This document shows, piece by piece, positions 37,366 through 48,985 of a DNA stretch of 64,000 bases. Every line of letters starts with the position of its first letter. The first letter of the stretch is position 1. Source of the DNA: Neostapfia colusana (Eukaryota > Streptophyta > Magnoliopsida > Poales > Poaceae); contig JASWHV010000017.1 in NCBI GenBank assembly GCA_030760725.1, forward strand, positions 6,054,959-6,118,958, in the 5' to 3' direction. A program made the position numbers and the translations under genes. The notes under the pieces were generated by a model. The model did no database searches. It saw only the letters and a program-made list of their open reading frames with translations, and was not told where the DNA came from.

Positions 37366-37947
37366 TTAGGGCTCCTCATTCTGCAACGGCTCGCCGTTGT
37401 TGATCGGCCGGCGACGGCTCGCCCTGGACGCGTAGTCCTTCCTGAGCATGTCGTACATCTCAGTGGCCGGGTCCGCGTGCTTCCCAGCAGCGCGCATTTC
37501 CACCGTCCGTGGCCGTGACTCCGTAGCTGCGGCGGCTGAGCTAGCTGGCAGCAGGCGACGGCGAGCTGCTGCTGATCCAGCGGGCCCCGAGGCCGGTTCC
37601 TTAGCGAGGCTCTGCATACAACGGATTGGAGCATGTAGATAAGTTTCAGGAAGTCTGCATCACAGATCAGTATATATATTGTGAATGTGGAATAGATTGG
37701 AAGTTCTTCACTAACCACATCTCCTCTGTCATTCAGACCATCGCTCTTCTTAAGCAACGCAACTGCAAGAACGAGGGTCATCAAAATACGCTTAACAACG
37801 GATCAAGGCAAGTCCCAAGTACGAATGCAACTGCAAATATTAATTTGGCAAGAACTCACCGTGGCGAGCACAGGAAACGGGGAGGCGATGAGTGAGCAAG
37901 GAGACAAGCAGGGCAGCTACAAGAATACTAGATGTTCTGCGGCCCAT
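37366..37947 (-). CDS. RGF/GOLVEN/CLEL-type secreted peptide precursor, 126 aa
   Basis: Three exons, 37947-37860, 37762-37716 and 37611-37366, total 381 nt. The protein starts with a signal peptide (MGRRTSSILVAALLVSLL, then cleavage near VSCA-RH). The middle is variable and Ala/Arg-rich, with a possible dibasic site (RRR). Near the C terminus is DYASRASRRRPINN, which matches the RGF/GOLVEN (CLE-like) peptide pattern: an Asp-Tyr for tyrosine sulfation, basic residues, and P-I-N-N at the end. Members of this family are cut from the precursor, sulfated by TPST and sensed by RGI receptor kinases in root meristem and gravitropic growth. Here a 9-residue tail (GEPLQNEEP) follows the motif and would have to be trimmed. 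The canonical PP before INN is RP here. Start choice: a TATA box lies 150 bp upstream and longer in-frame starts run through it. Identification rests on signal peptide, size, exon layout and motif. Confidence 0.75.
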
Positions 37948-38094
37948 GGTGCGAGCTACCTTCTCCTGCCGCCCTCTTGGTTCGTGCGAGCGTTGTGTGA
38001 TGCGCTCTGAAAATGCTCTTATTCCTTGCAAACTATAGGAAGGTATCTGAAGAGAAGAGAAGCTAGAGAAGAGGCAGGGATGGCGTTGCTGCCC

Positions 38095-38101
38095 TTTTAT
38101 A
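38095..38101 (-). promoter_or_regulatory. TATA box of the RGF-like gene
   Basis: TATAAAA on the minus strand lies about 150 bp upstream of the ATG at 37947. It predicts a 5' UTR of about 115-120 nt. Confidence 0.6.
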
Positions 38102-40295
38102 GAGAAGACGGGTAGCAATGCTAGGCTAGGCATTACAGCTAACTTAGGGATGGATGATATGGAGTCAAAGCTAGTAGCAAGGTGGGAGAAGACGACCTGA
38201 GAATATCTGTTCTAACTGTACCCCCGTGTCAGTTTTGTTTAACAAGCCCTAGGATTTGTTTTTATGGACTGGTCCTGGTTGTGCTTGGGAGGTACCAAGG
38301 ATCCTATACGGCTCTGCAGTTTTTCGTTAGTTTTTGAACGCATGTGCCCTGCATATGCAATCGATACACTGTCATCTTAACAGGATTCCAAGTTTAAAAA
38401 GAGCATCTCTGAAAGATATACACCAACACGGGAACTTGACAATATCGAATCAAAATGTATCGTCAGATCATATTCAGATGACTTTCCCTGGAATGACCAC
38501 ACCGAGTTTTCTCAAAAGCTAGAACAAGTGCTCTATTTTGATGAGGTGTGAAAACTCTGCAGGCACAAGCGCTCAAGCTCGAGCCGCTACACATGCAAGC
38601 ACACGTATAATTGACGTGTTTACGGGAGCATCAGCTTTTGAGATTCCCAGCACTACGCTACTACCGCATGTCGTCCTAGCCTTCGAGGCGTTCGTTGGTC
38701 GCGTCGCTATACCCAACAAGCTAGGCGGCAAAGGGCTCGGTCGCTTGTTTACAAGCTTCCATGCACGCACGCGGCCGGCGAATCCAGTCGCGCCGGCCGA
38801 ACTCCTCTCCCATCGGCCATGTAGTGGGCTTTTCGAGATGCGAACGTCGGGAACTCGGGATCTCATCAGTCGTCGGCACTGGTCGGTACATTCGTTCGTT
38901 GTACATGCAAGTCATGCATCGAAAAAGCTGTTGTGTGTTGTTGTTGATGTGTGTGCGTACGGATCATACCGGCCGTCTAGTGGTTCACCTTATTAGAGTT
39001 TGGATCCAGTACATCCGCGATTGGTTCAAAATCTAGAGCACGGCCGAGTACTCGAGAAGACCATCCGTAACGCCGGAGTGTTGACGATGCATCGAGCAGC
39101 TAGCCATAGTTTTTACTGAGCAGTTCTTTCCAGTGTCACCTGAGCATTAACCTCGCTGTAACTCAACTTTCACGCCTCCTTCCCCTCGCCTCTTCCTTTC
39201 CGATGAATGCGTTGGTTTGGTGTGTGGTGACCTGGCCTTGCATTGCGATGGCCTCAAGCTCAGGTGGGGATTGGAGCCGTGGCCACCCGCGCGTGGCGAG
39301 AGCACGAGGAGGGCGTTCTGCCCGAGCCGGAACCTTGTGCGGTGGTGTGGTGGGTGGCTTTCGGGAGCCGAGCTCGCTGCCTGCGCGCGCGGTCAGCCGG
39401 GCGACGGAAAACAGCAAGCAGCTCTCGGCGTGCACCGTCGCCGGGCAGGCGGCCACGTGCCCGCTCATCGTACGACGCGACCGACAGACCCGCCTCGCCG
39501 TCAGAAAATTACGCGCGCGCTCCGTAAATACAGAATCCCGGCACCCAATCCCAATCCAAGTGGAGGTGTGGAGTTGCCGCGCCACGCCGCCTGCTCCCTT
39601 TTTATAATCTTGAAAACCAGGCAGGCGCACGCTGTAAATTTAGATTTTAACACTGCCGGTGCCGGTGCCGGTGCCGGCTAATCGTGTTCGTTCTGAGTCC
39701 AAAGGTGGGTAGGTTCTCCGTTTTCACCTCGTCGTCGTCGCCGTGACAAAGTTTCAAAGCGGCAGTCGTAGCTGCAGAGAGCGCCAGTGAAGATGCCGCG
39801 TGTCCCCGAAGCACCTGCCTCGGCTAGGCTTCCTATGTTATCGGCCATTTTAACGTCTGAGCGAGCGGCTAGCAAGGACGACGTCGACACTAATTTTGGC
39901 CTGGCCCCAGGAGGATCTCAGTTAGGATTTTTCCTAACTTCTCCACTGGTACTGGTAGGTTCAGGGACAGCGCGCAGTGAAGGTTGCAGAGGGTCGTGGG
40001 CCTTGTGCGGCCGTCCAAACTCGCTCTACACGGGCCGGCTGTAACGTGCCCGTACCGACCTACGGACGCCCAAAGAGTCCATCTTCGACCGGCTCGCGGC
40101 TTCTCCTATCTATCTCCGGCCCATATGTTTTTACGGCCTTTGCCCCATGTCTTATTTCCAACTTCCGTTCTTCATCGTTCCCATACAAGCCGCCGCCGCC
40201 GCCGCAGCCTCTCCTCAGCCGCCGCGAGTCCTCAATCCCTCTCCGGCCCTCCAAGCACCCGGCTGCGAAGCTCTGTTTCCTGCAGCGCCAGCGAT
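38102..40295. other. Divergent intergenic region between the RGF-like and TEX10 genes
   Basis: This is upstream of both genes. GC-rich sequence at 39200-39680 gives overlapping open frames on both strands with no recognisable product. A (GCCGGT)n microsatellite lies at about 39655-39680. The pyrimidine- and CCG-rich sequence at 40120-40295 is the probable TEX10 5' UTR. Confidence 0.45.
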
Positions 40296-43200
40296 ATGGG
40301 GCGGCCAAAGGGCGGCGCGTCCTCCTCCGCCTCCTCGAAGAAGCAGAAGGCGAAGCCGAAGCAGCGTGGCGGCGTCGACTTCAAGGTAACCCCCACCACA
40401 AGTCCACAACGCACCCCACCCAACCCCACCGGTTCCCCGTTCTCCCCCCGAGCTACCGGGCTCCATCACCCACCACGTTAACCCTTTTCCCGCGGCCCGC
40501 AGAAGTACAAGCACAAGGTCGGGCGCAAGCTGCCGCCGCCGAAGAATGCCACCAACACGGAGATCAAGTTCAAAGGTGAGACGTCCTTCTTCTCTCGCTC
40601 AGGTTCTTCGTCATCCTGCGGTTCGGAGGTGCTGATTTTAGGGCTCGTGTGCCGGCAGCGATCGTGCTGCGGGAGCAGAGCATGGCCTCCGAGAGGGCGG
40701 GCATGGCGGTGAACAAGCGCGGGCTCACGCTGCGGGAGCTCCTGCAGCAGACGGGACACTACAATGCCAATGTGCGGCGAGGTGAGCGTCCTCTAGTCAT
40801 TGCATCTCCACAAAGCAATTCTCCATCTGTTCTGTTCGTAATAGCTAAGTGCAAATATTATGTTTTGTGCAATTTGCTGAAGCCGCGTTGAACGGAATTA
40901 AGGACATTGTCGTCAAGCACCCAACAGAGCTTAAACTGCACAAGGTTGCTTTAATTGAGAAGCTGCAGGAAAGGATATGTGACACTGACAAGGTGGTCCG
41001 TGAATCATTGTACAGTTTATTGCAGTCACAGATAATCCCATCTTTGAAAGAGGTATCTACCCCCTTTTACTTTTGAACTTCCGGAATTATTTCGTTGAAC
41101 AGTTATTCATCATCTTCTACCGGTTGCATGGTGCTTTTACCTTTCAATTTTCTACAGTGTCACATGCATGTAACAGTGAGTCTTGCCCGTGTGATATCAT
41201 GCTCTCTAGGAGCCGCAGTATTCTTTGTGCTTATATACAATTCGTAGCATCATCCACATGCATGGCTTGTTTCCATATTTTCCTCAGATTTTCTATTTTC
41301 TCCTCTGTTTTAAGAACCATGGACATACAAAGATATGGCATATTTCCCAATTTCCATGCAACCTATGTTCAGCTCAATTGTTCTAATTGCAGGACAATGC
41401 AATATCTACGCGGAGTACACTATTTTTGCTGATGGCCAATATTTTGAATGGAATGACCCATCTATCTTTGGACATCCAGTTAATGGCTTTCAGATTTTTG
41501 GAGCTCATGGTTCTTAATTTCCCATCCTCCTTTACTAGTTATGCTGATCAGGTAAGTCGGCTGCTTCCACTGTTGGTGTATTGAGTGTCGAAATGCTTCA
41601 TTTGCTCTGATTATTTTGTTGCTTAATAAATGACATTCGTTTCTTAAACTCACATATTTACAAGGAATTTGTTTAGTAGTTCAGCTTTTGTCATGTAATT
41701 ATATTTAATAGCAAACTGCTTCTTTGTCTTGCTAGGTATTTAACATGTGGTTGATCATATTCAATACCAAGTTTAGTTTCATTTGCATTATTTTTTCTGT
41801 CAGGCCTTCGACAACTTCATTGCTGTACTGAGCAATGACAGAATCCAGCTACATGATAGGAATAAACTTAACAGTGTCCTCAGTGGGCTTGGGCGCTGTC
41901 TTTCCTTGGTTGCTAAAGCGACAAACAACGATGACACATTGGATCGACAGGTTTGTACATGATCTTTTATTAAGAAGATTTCTTTCTTTCTGAAACATAT
42001 GGAGCTATGATGAGGATCTTGGTTGAATAGAAAATATATGTGTTTTGGAATGCATAACCTCGTGAAAACAGAGGAGGCGAAGGATCTCCGTTTCTTTTTT
42101 CAGTATTGTGTGCGTCGGTCTGTCAAGCTGTGAGGTCACGTGTATCAATTCCAAGGCTGATCATGTACTTTGCACTGTTTCTGTTCTCTCTGTATTTTTC
42201 TACCTCTTAATGAAATGTGGGCCCTTGCACATTCGTGGAAAAAAAACTCGTGAAAACCATCTAACTATATATCAGTGATGAAAGCCTTTGCCCATCACCT
42301 ACAGGTTGTTAAGCATTCTGCAAGGAAACTTTGGCAATGCACCACAGATGAAGATGACTCGGGAGGCAGTTAAGTAGTTTGCACTTCCTCTTTTTCTTTG
42401 CTTTATAACCTGCTATGCAATTCACGTGGTTGCACATTGCCCCATCTTTCTGTGGACAATAGATATTACATGTGAACTGCTTACTAATATAATGGCAGAT
42501 AGCTCGAGAGTAAGTGCATTTAGATATTTGATTGATGACTTTTCCTTGTTTACATTGTACTTTAGCTTACTGACATTCATGGAACAAAGGATATACAGTA
42601 TCTCTACTAAACTAAGAGTAACACTTCTCATTTCATTTTTATAGTCGTGTTTAATCAGGATACAGGGTAGTTAAGCAAGTGGGAATTGTGGCGGTTCAAA
42701 TTCATAATACTAAGAAAGCAAACGTTTTTAATAAACAAGCAACACCCTCAAGGACCATATTTTAAACTGCTGTTGCCACTCACCCATTCTTTTTTTTTCA
42801 TTGCATTTGTAGATGCAGATTGTCCCTCATTTTTTTATTATGCCCCGTGTTCATTCACTTTGCAGTTATCTTATTCATCTTTACACTGCAGGATCATTTG
42901 TGATGTCCAATTTATCAGCAAAGCTTCAGGACCTTGTCAAAATCCTCATTAACTCTATAGAGGTTTCAGCTTCAGAGCTCTGTGCAAAGTCATCCATTGA
43001 TGCTCAATCAAGTGAAGCATTGTTATCAGCCCTTCATTGTCTGGATCTTATATGTGGGATATTTATTCATGAGGTGAAGAAGCCTCAGTTGAGCTTTTCA
43101 GTATCCAAAACCCAGTTTGATCCCAACTGGTTGAGAAGTTCGCTGCTAGTGCATCTAAAGAGTTTGTGGGGAGTGAAGCGTTTGTTTCATGAGAAGGTAC

Positions 43201-46200
43201 AAGAGCAATCTTGCTTGATACTATCACCATGTTACTTGTTCATTGATTAACTTCCTGATGAACCCATAGGGAAACGTGCTAGGGTTTGATTTGCTAGCAT
43301 TTTAGAGTGACCATAATAAACTGATTAAGCTAATCTAGCATTCAAGCATATTTCAACCAGTAGTGCAATGGTATTGCTTTCTCTAGGATAGCTATACGTT
43401 TTGCTTGAAGTCAGGAATTACCACATGTATGATCAAAATGTTTTTACAGACTTTGAAGCTATTGCCTATTACTATGCTATTAGTGGCTTGTTGTATTTAT
43501 GTGTATGCTTGAGCCTAATCAAGCTGATCTGGGCTAAGCCTCAGCTGGGCCTGACCTCAAGCATTATAAAGTTTTTCTTAAGTTTGGGCCCCCTTTTGCA
43601 TCCTAAATACATATGCACATTTTTTGTGGGGCTCAGTATCGAGTTTGAGCATTTTTGCAGCCCTGGACCCTGTAACGATCCTTTTCTTTCTGGACTTGTT
43701 AGTTAAAACAAAAGTATGGGTCTGAAGAAGATGGATAACTTGAATTGGCGATTCAACACACTCTTGGCTCCAGTTTGTTGCTAATGATGTGTTTTTTAAA
43801 CACTGTTGGCTTCATGATGCCAAATGTCTTTGATTCGTCCTGTTCGAGACTTTTAGTTTTGTATTATTTACGACAAAGTTCTGGTTTCGAAATATCTTTC
43901 GCACATAACTTACTAGTACTTATTACAAGTTCTGTTTCCCGTGGCAGGGAGATGACAAATTTTTCATTTTCAATCTCAAGATTGCTGAAATCATTTTGTG
44001 CATGAGTGTGTGGATAGATAGCTCAATGTTTCCAGCAGAAGAACTTTGTCAGTTTGTGTCTTCTCTACTCACAAAGGTGTCTGTTTCTAATCAGTTTCAA
44101 TAACTGATTTGTATTATCCGACTCTTTACCTATTTCTGAATACTATATCCATGTTATTGATGGGAATGGCCTATTTACAATTGACTATCGTTTTGTTTCA
44201 TCAGGCAAAAACACCTCGCAATAAAGATCTCATGGAAATGTATTTTAGTCCACTTATAACTTGCACACCAGATCTTATATCTAATGCCCCAGATGACTCA
44301 AAAGGATATTTATTGGAGGTATAGTTGATTTGTGTTTCAGTGTATGAAATATTTTATTCTCATACATTGATCAAATGAAATACTATATTTAACTGCAGGC
44401 ATTTACAGATGCATTTAGAAATTGCAAGGTGGACTGCAAGTTAATATTGCCATATTTGGACGCAGTGGGAGAAATGCTACTTCATGTAGGTGCCTTTTCA
44501 ACAATGCGCTAAACTACCAGTGGCGCACTTTAATATTTAAATTTTACAAAGACGGGGTTAAGCAAAGTCTGGTGGAGGGCACACATAATGAAAGCCAAAA
44601 AACTGACGATGACTTGTAGTAACTTTGATCCAGATTATCAAACAGCATCTGTATCTCAAAAGTGATTCTATAAATCACACTAGAACATCTCAGTTGCATG
44701 CAATTTTTTTCTTTGCGGCTCTTGGCATATGATTTTTAATACCTTCGATGTGTAGGACAAAACAGGTGTACGGTCTTTTGAAAATGAATCAAGCATGTCG
44801 GACTATCATGGTGCTTGGATACATGAATTACCTGGAATCTTACTACGATCAATTGATAAAGCCCCCTCAGTCACAAAGGTTTGCTTTAGGATTTCTTATT
44901 ATTCATTAAGGACTGTTATATGCTTGTTATTCAGCATGAAATTGATACACTCAGGTTGAACATGTTAAACTTTGTCACTGATTTGTTTGTGGCCTATGGG
45001 GATGTTTTAGGTTGTTTTGGAGCTTCTTTTAAGAGTTGGACAGTGCTTCCCAGCAGTGGACTGTGAAAACTTGCGCACCTTCATAAAGTTATTTGGTGCT
45101 AAATGTAAGACAAGGATCATCATATCCTTTAAGTATTTTTTAGACATTCTATTATTTTTAAATGATGTCTTTTTGCTGACAGCATCATCAGGAATAATGG
45201 AGCCTGGTCCTTTTGTTAACCTAACACGAGATTGCCAAGAACTTGCCATCTCATGCCTTTATTACTTCCCCAGTTTGATCCCTGACATCATCGGGCCATT
45301 GGCCTCATGTTGCTTAAGTAAGCTTTTGTGCTTCATTAATCATGTCTTTACAGTACAAAAGTATAGCTATTTTCTGCTATAAGAGTTTATTAATAAAATA
45401 CAGGTGATGCGCTAGAACCCTTCATATTGTTCAGGGTTGTTGAGATCCTACAGTCAATATACAAGGCCGGGCATTTACCAATAACAGAGCAACTCAGTTT
45501 CTTGTTGCTGCTAATGGCTAGATTCAAAGTTCATCCTGGTAATTGCTTGAATGTTTACTCATTTGCCCATTTGATGGTGGAATAGTTTGCTTTTGATCAA
45601 TCGGTTACTTTAGCTGAAGCCTAACCATTTTGTTATGCCTTTCATTCGATTTTGTTTTTTACTTTAATCGAGTTTTTCTCAGACAGCTGTATTTTACTTT
45701 TTGAAACCAGGTAATTTATTTACCCCAGAGGATTCTAGTAAGGTCGCAAACTGGGATACATTCAAGTCGTTGAATCGCCTCATTTTGACTTCCCTATCTG
45801 AAATGGGTGATGGCTCACTGGTCCTTGAATTGATGTGGAATAATTTATCTAATGCAATCGTGAGTTCTCTAAACTCATGTTTCATGTTGGTTCCCCCAAA
45901 AATTTCAGTTTCATATTTTTATCTCAATAACCACTGAACTCATGTGTTATTTTTTTACTGCAGGGACAAAAACCATCGATGCATAATATGAATGGCTTGT
46001 TTAGAATTATTATCACACTTGACGCGGGAACTAGTAAGCTATTGAATGAAGATATCAGAAAGCTTATATGTGGCTACTTGATCGATGCTTCTATGGTGTG
46101 TACTGTACTTGTCCGAATTTGAGATCTTTGGTACTCATGCTTGGGTGATTTGATAGAACTGTATCTTTATTTTGCTCCACCGAATATTCGAGAAACAGGG

Positions 46201-47372
46201 AGCCGTAATAGTTCTATGCTTAAAAAGTTCAGAATTGAGATTACCTTCACCATGTTAGGTGTTTTATTTTAAACATAGAACACCTCACACCTATAGATCA
46301 ACCCAAATTCTTTTTGAAAGCCGTGCATTTTCCAGATAGAGTATATTTTGTAGTAAGTGAGAAAATAACAAGGACACAATTCTAACTACCAGTTCTTGCA
46401 TTATTCAACCAGTTTCATGATGACACATTGAACAACTCAAACTACAACAACTTTTGTCCCAAGCACGTTGGGGTAGGCTAACACATTGAACTCAATCTTA
46501 TTTGACTAGATTGAGATATGGATATTCACAAATCGTTGTGATTATTTTGTTAGTGTACATGTTTGGTTCTGAACAAGAATATATTTTTTACCGCTGTTGT
46601 ACTTTATTTTTCAGGATTTGTCTAAAACCATTGACATCGGTTTCCAACCTGATAAGACAAGACTATTTCAGTACTTTATCAAGCCTTGCATCATCATGTT
46701 TGAAAAGAATGATAGAGTCCTCTGCAGCACGTTGGAGATGCTTAAATCCTTTGTAACTGGAGATGATCATCTGTTTTCATCTTCCTCTAGTTTATACTAT
46801 CCAAGGGAGCTTTCTTGTCGAGTTTGTGTGGTAACTACCATACTGATCTTCTTATGCAATGACCAGAAACTTCATAGGAACCTTTCTTTGAGCAAATCAG
46901 TTATTAGAGGCATCCTGGAATATATAAGGCATCAGCTGGTGAGTTGTGTTTAGCGATGACAGAAGTTGATTTGTTTAATGTCTTATTTATTAATATACTT
47001 TAATTTCCTATAGGTCAAATCATTTTAGTTTAATAATAATTCAAGGGTATCTTGAAAACAGAAAATTGTCTGTTGCTTCTTTGTACTTTGAGAAATACCT
47101 CTTGACTTGTCCTATAGCCGTGCTGCTTGCTTGCTTTACCATGCCAACTGTACTGGGACAGACTGCATTAGTGCATTTCAGAGTTTAGTCAATCTTGTTC
47201 TTTTAAGTGTTTCACTTTATGTTAACATCTGCTGCAGAGTACTAGCGTGTCTGATATGACATATGAAGTAAAACAGAAGTTAAAAACTGCATTTGAGCAA
47301 CTCAAGACCAAAGCATTGCAGTTGAACTGCTGGGCTACGAGTGAGCTGGAGGGGCTTTCATGTGCCACATGA
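40296..47372 (+). CDS. TEX10: TEX10/IPI1 homologue (60S pre-ribosome Rix1 complex), 19 exons
   Basis: Exons: 40296-40385, 40503-40575, 40659-40781, 40883-41052, 41393-41551, 41804-41950, 42305-42368, 42892-43196, 43948-44076, 44205-44318, 44399-44485, 44756-44878, 45011-45104, 45183-45317, 45404-45538, 45711-45859, 45964-46095, 46615-46938, 47238-47372. They sum to 2688 nt and encode 895 aa, close to the human TEX10 length. The N terminus is strongly basic (SKKQKAKPKQRGG, KYKHKVGRKLPPPKNATNTE), as in the family. The stretch from about residue 60 to 300 matches the Ipi1/TEX10 region, including REQSMASERAGMAVNKRGLT and repeated helical ARM-like units. The rest is helical. In yeast and animals Ipi1/TEX10 works in the nucleolus and nucleoplasm with Rix1/PELP1 and Ipi3/WDR18 in ITS2 processing and 60S maturation; that role is inferred. 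All introns are GT-AG with matching phase. The 42368/42892 junction is the least certain. Confidence 0.93.
46438..46506 (-). repeat. SINE/LINE tail fragment in a TEX10 intron
   Basis: It contains ACTACAACAAC followed by TTTTGTCCCAAGCACGTTGG and GGTAGGCTA, the same dispersed tail type as at 35452-35515 but in the other orientation. It lies between the exons ending at 46095 and starting at 46615. Confidence 0.45.
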
Positions 47373-48985
47373 TGTTATGTGAGTTATTATCAATTATCAT
47401 AATGATTATGCTAGTTTTCTTGAAGGCAGTTCACTAATATTTCTGGACACAGGCAATGCCTAATTGTTTGGGCACATATCTGAAGGAGATGGAGAGAGCT
47501 CCTGCAGGAGGGTCGGGGTGGGGCAGCTATGCATGTCATTTTCCAACTGTAATTTCAGTATATATCTGTGCTGGACAGCTGTAGCCTTCAGGTCAGTATT
47601 TAAACTAAACATGTGAAGTATTTATTGGCATAAAAAAATCAGTAATGTGAATTAAAGTTCTTATAGGTCTAGAACAGCTTCATTATAATGTGCAACCAGC
47701 CTGTTATTACTCAACAGTTCATCAGTAATTTAGGATTCTGAAGTACCCATCCACAACAGCTCTATTTTCCCATATAATTCTGCCAGTAGTTTGCTTTTTT
47801 GAGTAAACAATGTTCAACATCTTCATTTGATGAGTCATCCTACTAGCACAGTTGACCAGAAGATGTGACACGGATGTCCAGTGCTGCGATCTACCGAAGC
47901 CACTAACCAGAGAGTGGAGCAATCGACTGTTCGTACTGGAAACACGTTATTAACCAAATGTTCTGGGTATCATTTTTGTTTGCACGTGCCTGTAACGTGG
48001 GCCATTAATTCCTAGTTGTAGTCAGAGCTAATGTGCTCCATTGTTTGGACAACTCCACTGCCATGTAAACGCAGAGATTTTGATATAATGGCGAATCCGG
48101 CCCGTTTTGATCTTCCATGGTTACCAGATAATTTTCTTGTCTTTGATGGGGTTATAGGTCTTAACAGAATTCTGGAGAGGTAAAAAATTCCTGAATATGG
48201 GGCCATACAATCTGTAAGGCTGGGCAGGGAGGTAACGAAAAGCCCAAATCTGGTTTCGTCATTCCCAATCCCAACCAATCTTGCGATCAAAAACTGCACG
48301 GCACCGAGGGCCGGGAAGTGGATAGCATGAGGCGGCGGAAGATTGCGCAGCGGTCAACTGGGGCTGCTGCCCTGGTAGTTCGTGCCGTTTGGACTCGTCG
48401 ATCTGATCGAGGAGGTTCGTGATGGCGCCGGCGGTTGTGGACCGGCAGCTCCGAGTTTTACACGGCCGTTCGGCGACGTCATCGTCCTCCTCGTTCTTCC
48501 CTCGCCGCCGCACGTCCGTGTCTCCTCGGTCGTCGAGCATTTCTTCACCGCGAAGGATTCCCGAGTAGCGAGTGCCTCGGTGTCACTCTAACGCTCCGGG
48601 GGGTGGTGGGTACCGAAAGCCAGAGCGCCAGGTCCTACTAGATAGACCTCGTGCTTCCTTGCGTCACACCAACTGCTAGTGCTATCTGTCAAGCCATCCT
48701 TTTTTTATAAGGTCTGCCAAGCCATCTGTGGTTGACGAGCTGCCCATGAAACGTTCATGATGCGCGTTCCCTTGTCAGCACTTTCGTACCAACTAAACGA
48801 AACGAAACGGTGGGATCCATGGCAAAGCTACCTCCGTTCCTGTTCATGTTTATATTCGAATCAATACCGGTGGCCAGCATTACAGTCTATGGGCTTTATT
48901 TCTCTCGCTGATTGCCTAAAGCAAGTGGTACTAGTTATCACATCAGTTCTCCCTCGCCTTTGCTTTTGCTTCACCGGCCGCGCAC
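47373..48985. other. Convergent intergenic region between TEX10 and AIH copy A
   Basis: It holds the TEX10 3' UTR and, at its right end, the 3' UTR of the minus-strand AIH gene. The GC-rich part at 48260-48640 has chance-length frames on both strands with no recognisable domain. Confidence 0.45.

Noticed and set aside
37281..37784. 167-codon minus-strand frame overlapping the RGF-like gene
   Set aside because: Runs through introns in the wrong phase; the three-exon model gives the signal peptide and the peptide motif.
39163..39681. Frames of 134-155 codons on both strands upstream of TEX10
   Set aside because: GC-driven and mutually overlapping with no domain; treated as intergenic.
48259..48641. 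Frames near 48.4 kb, both strands
   Set aside because: No homology, low complexity, and no splice partners found.
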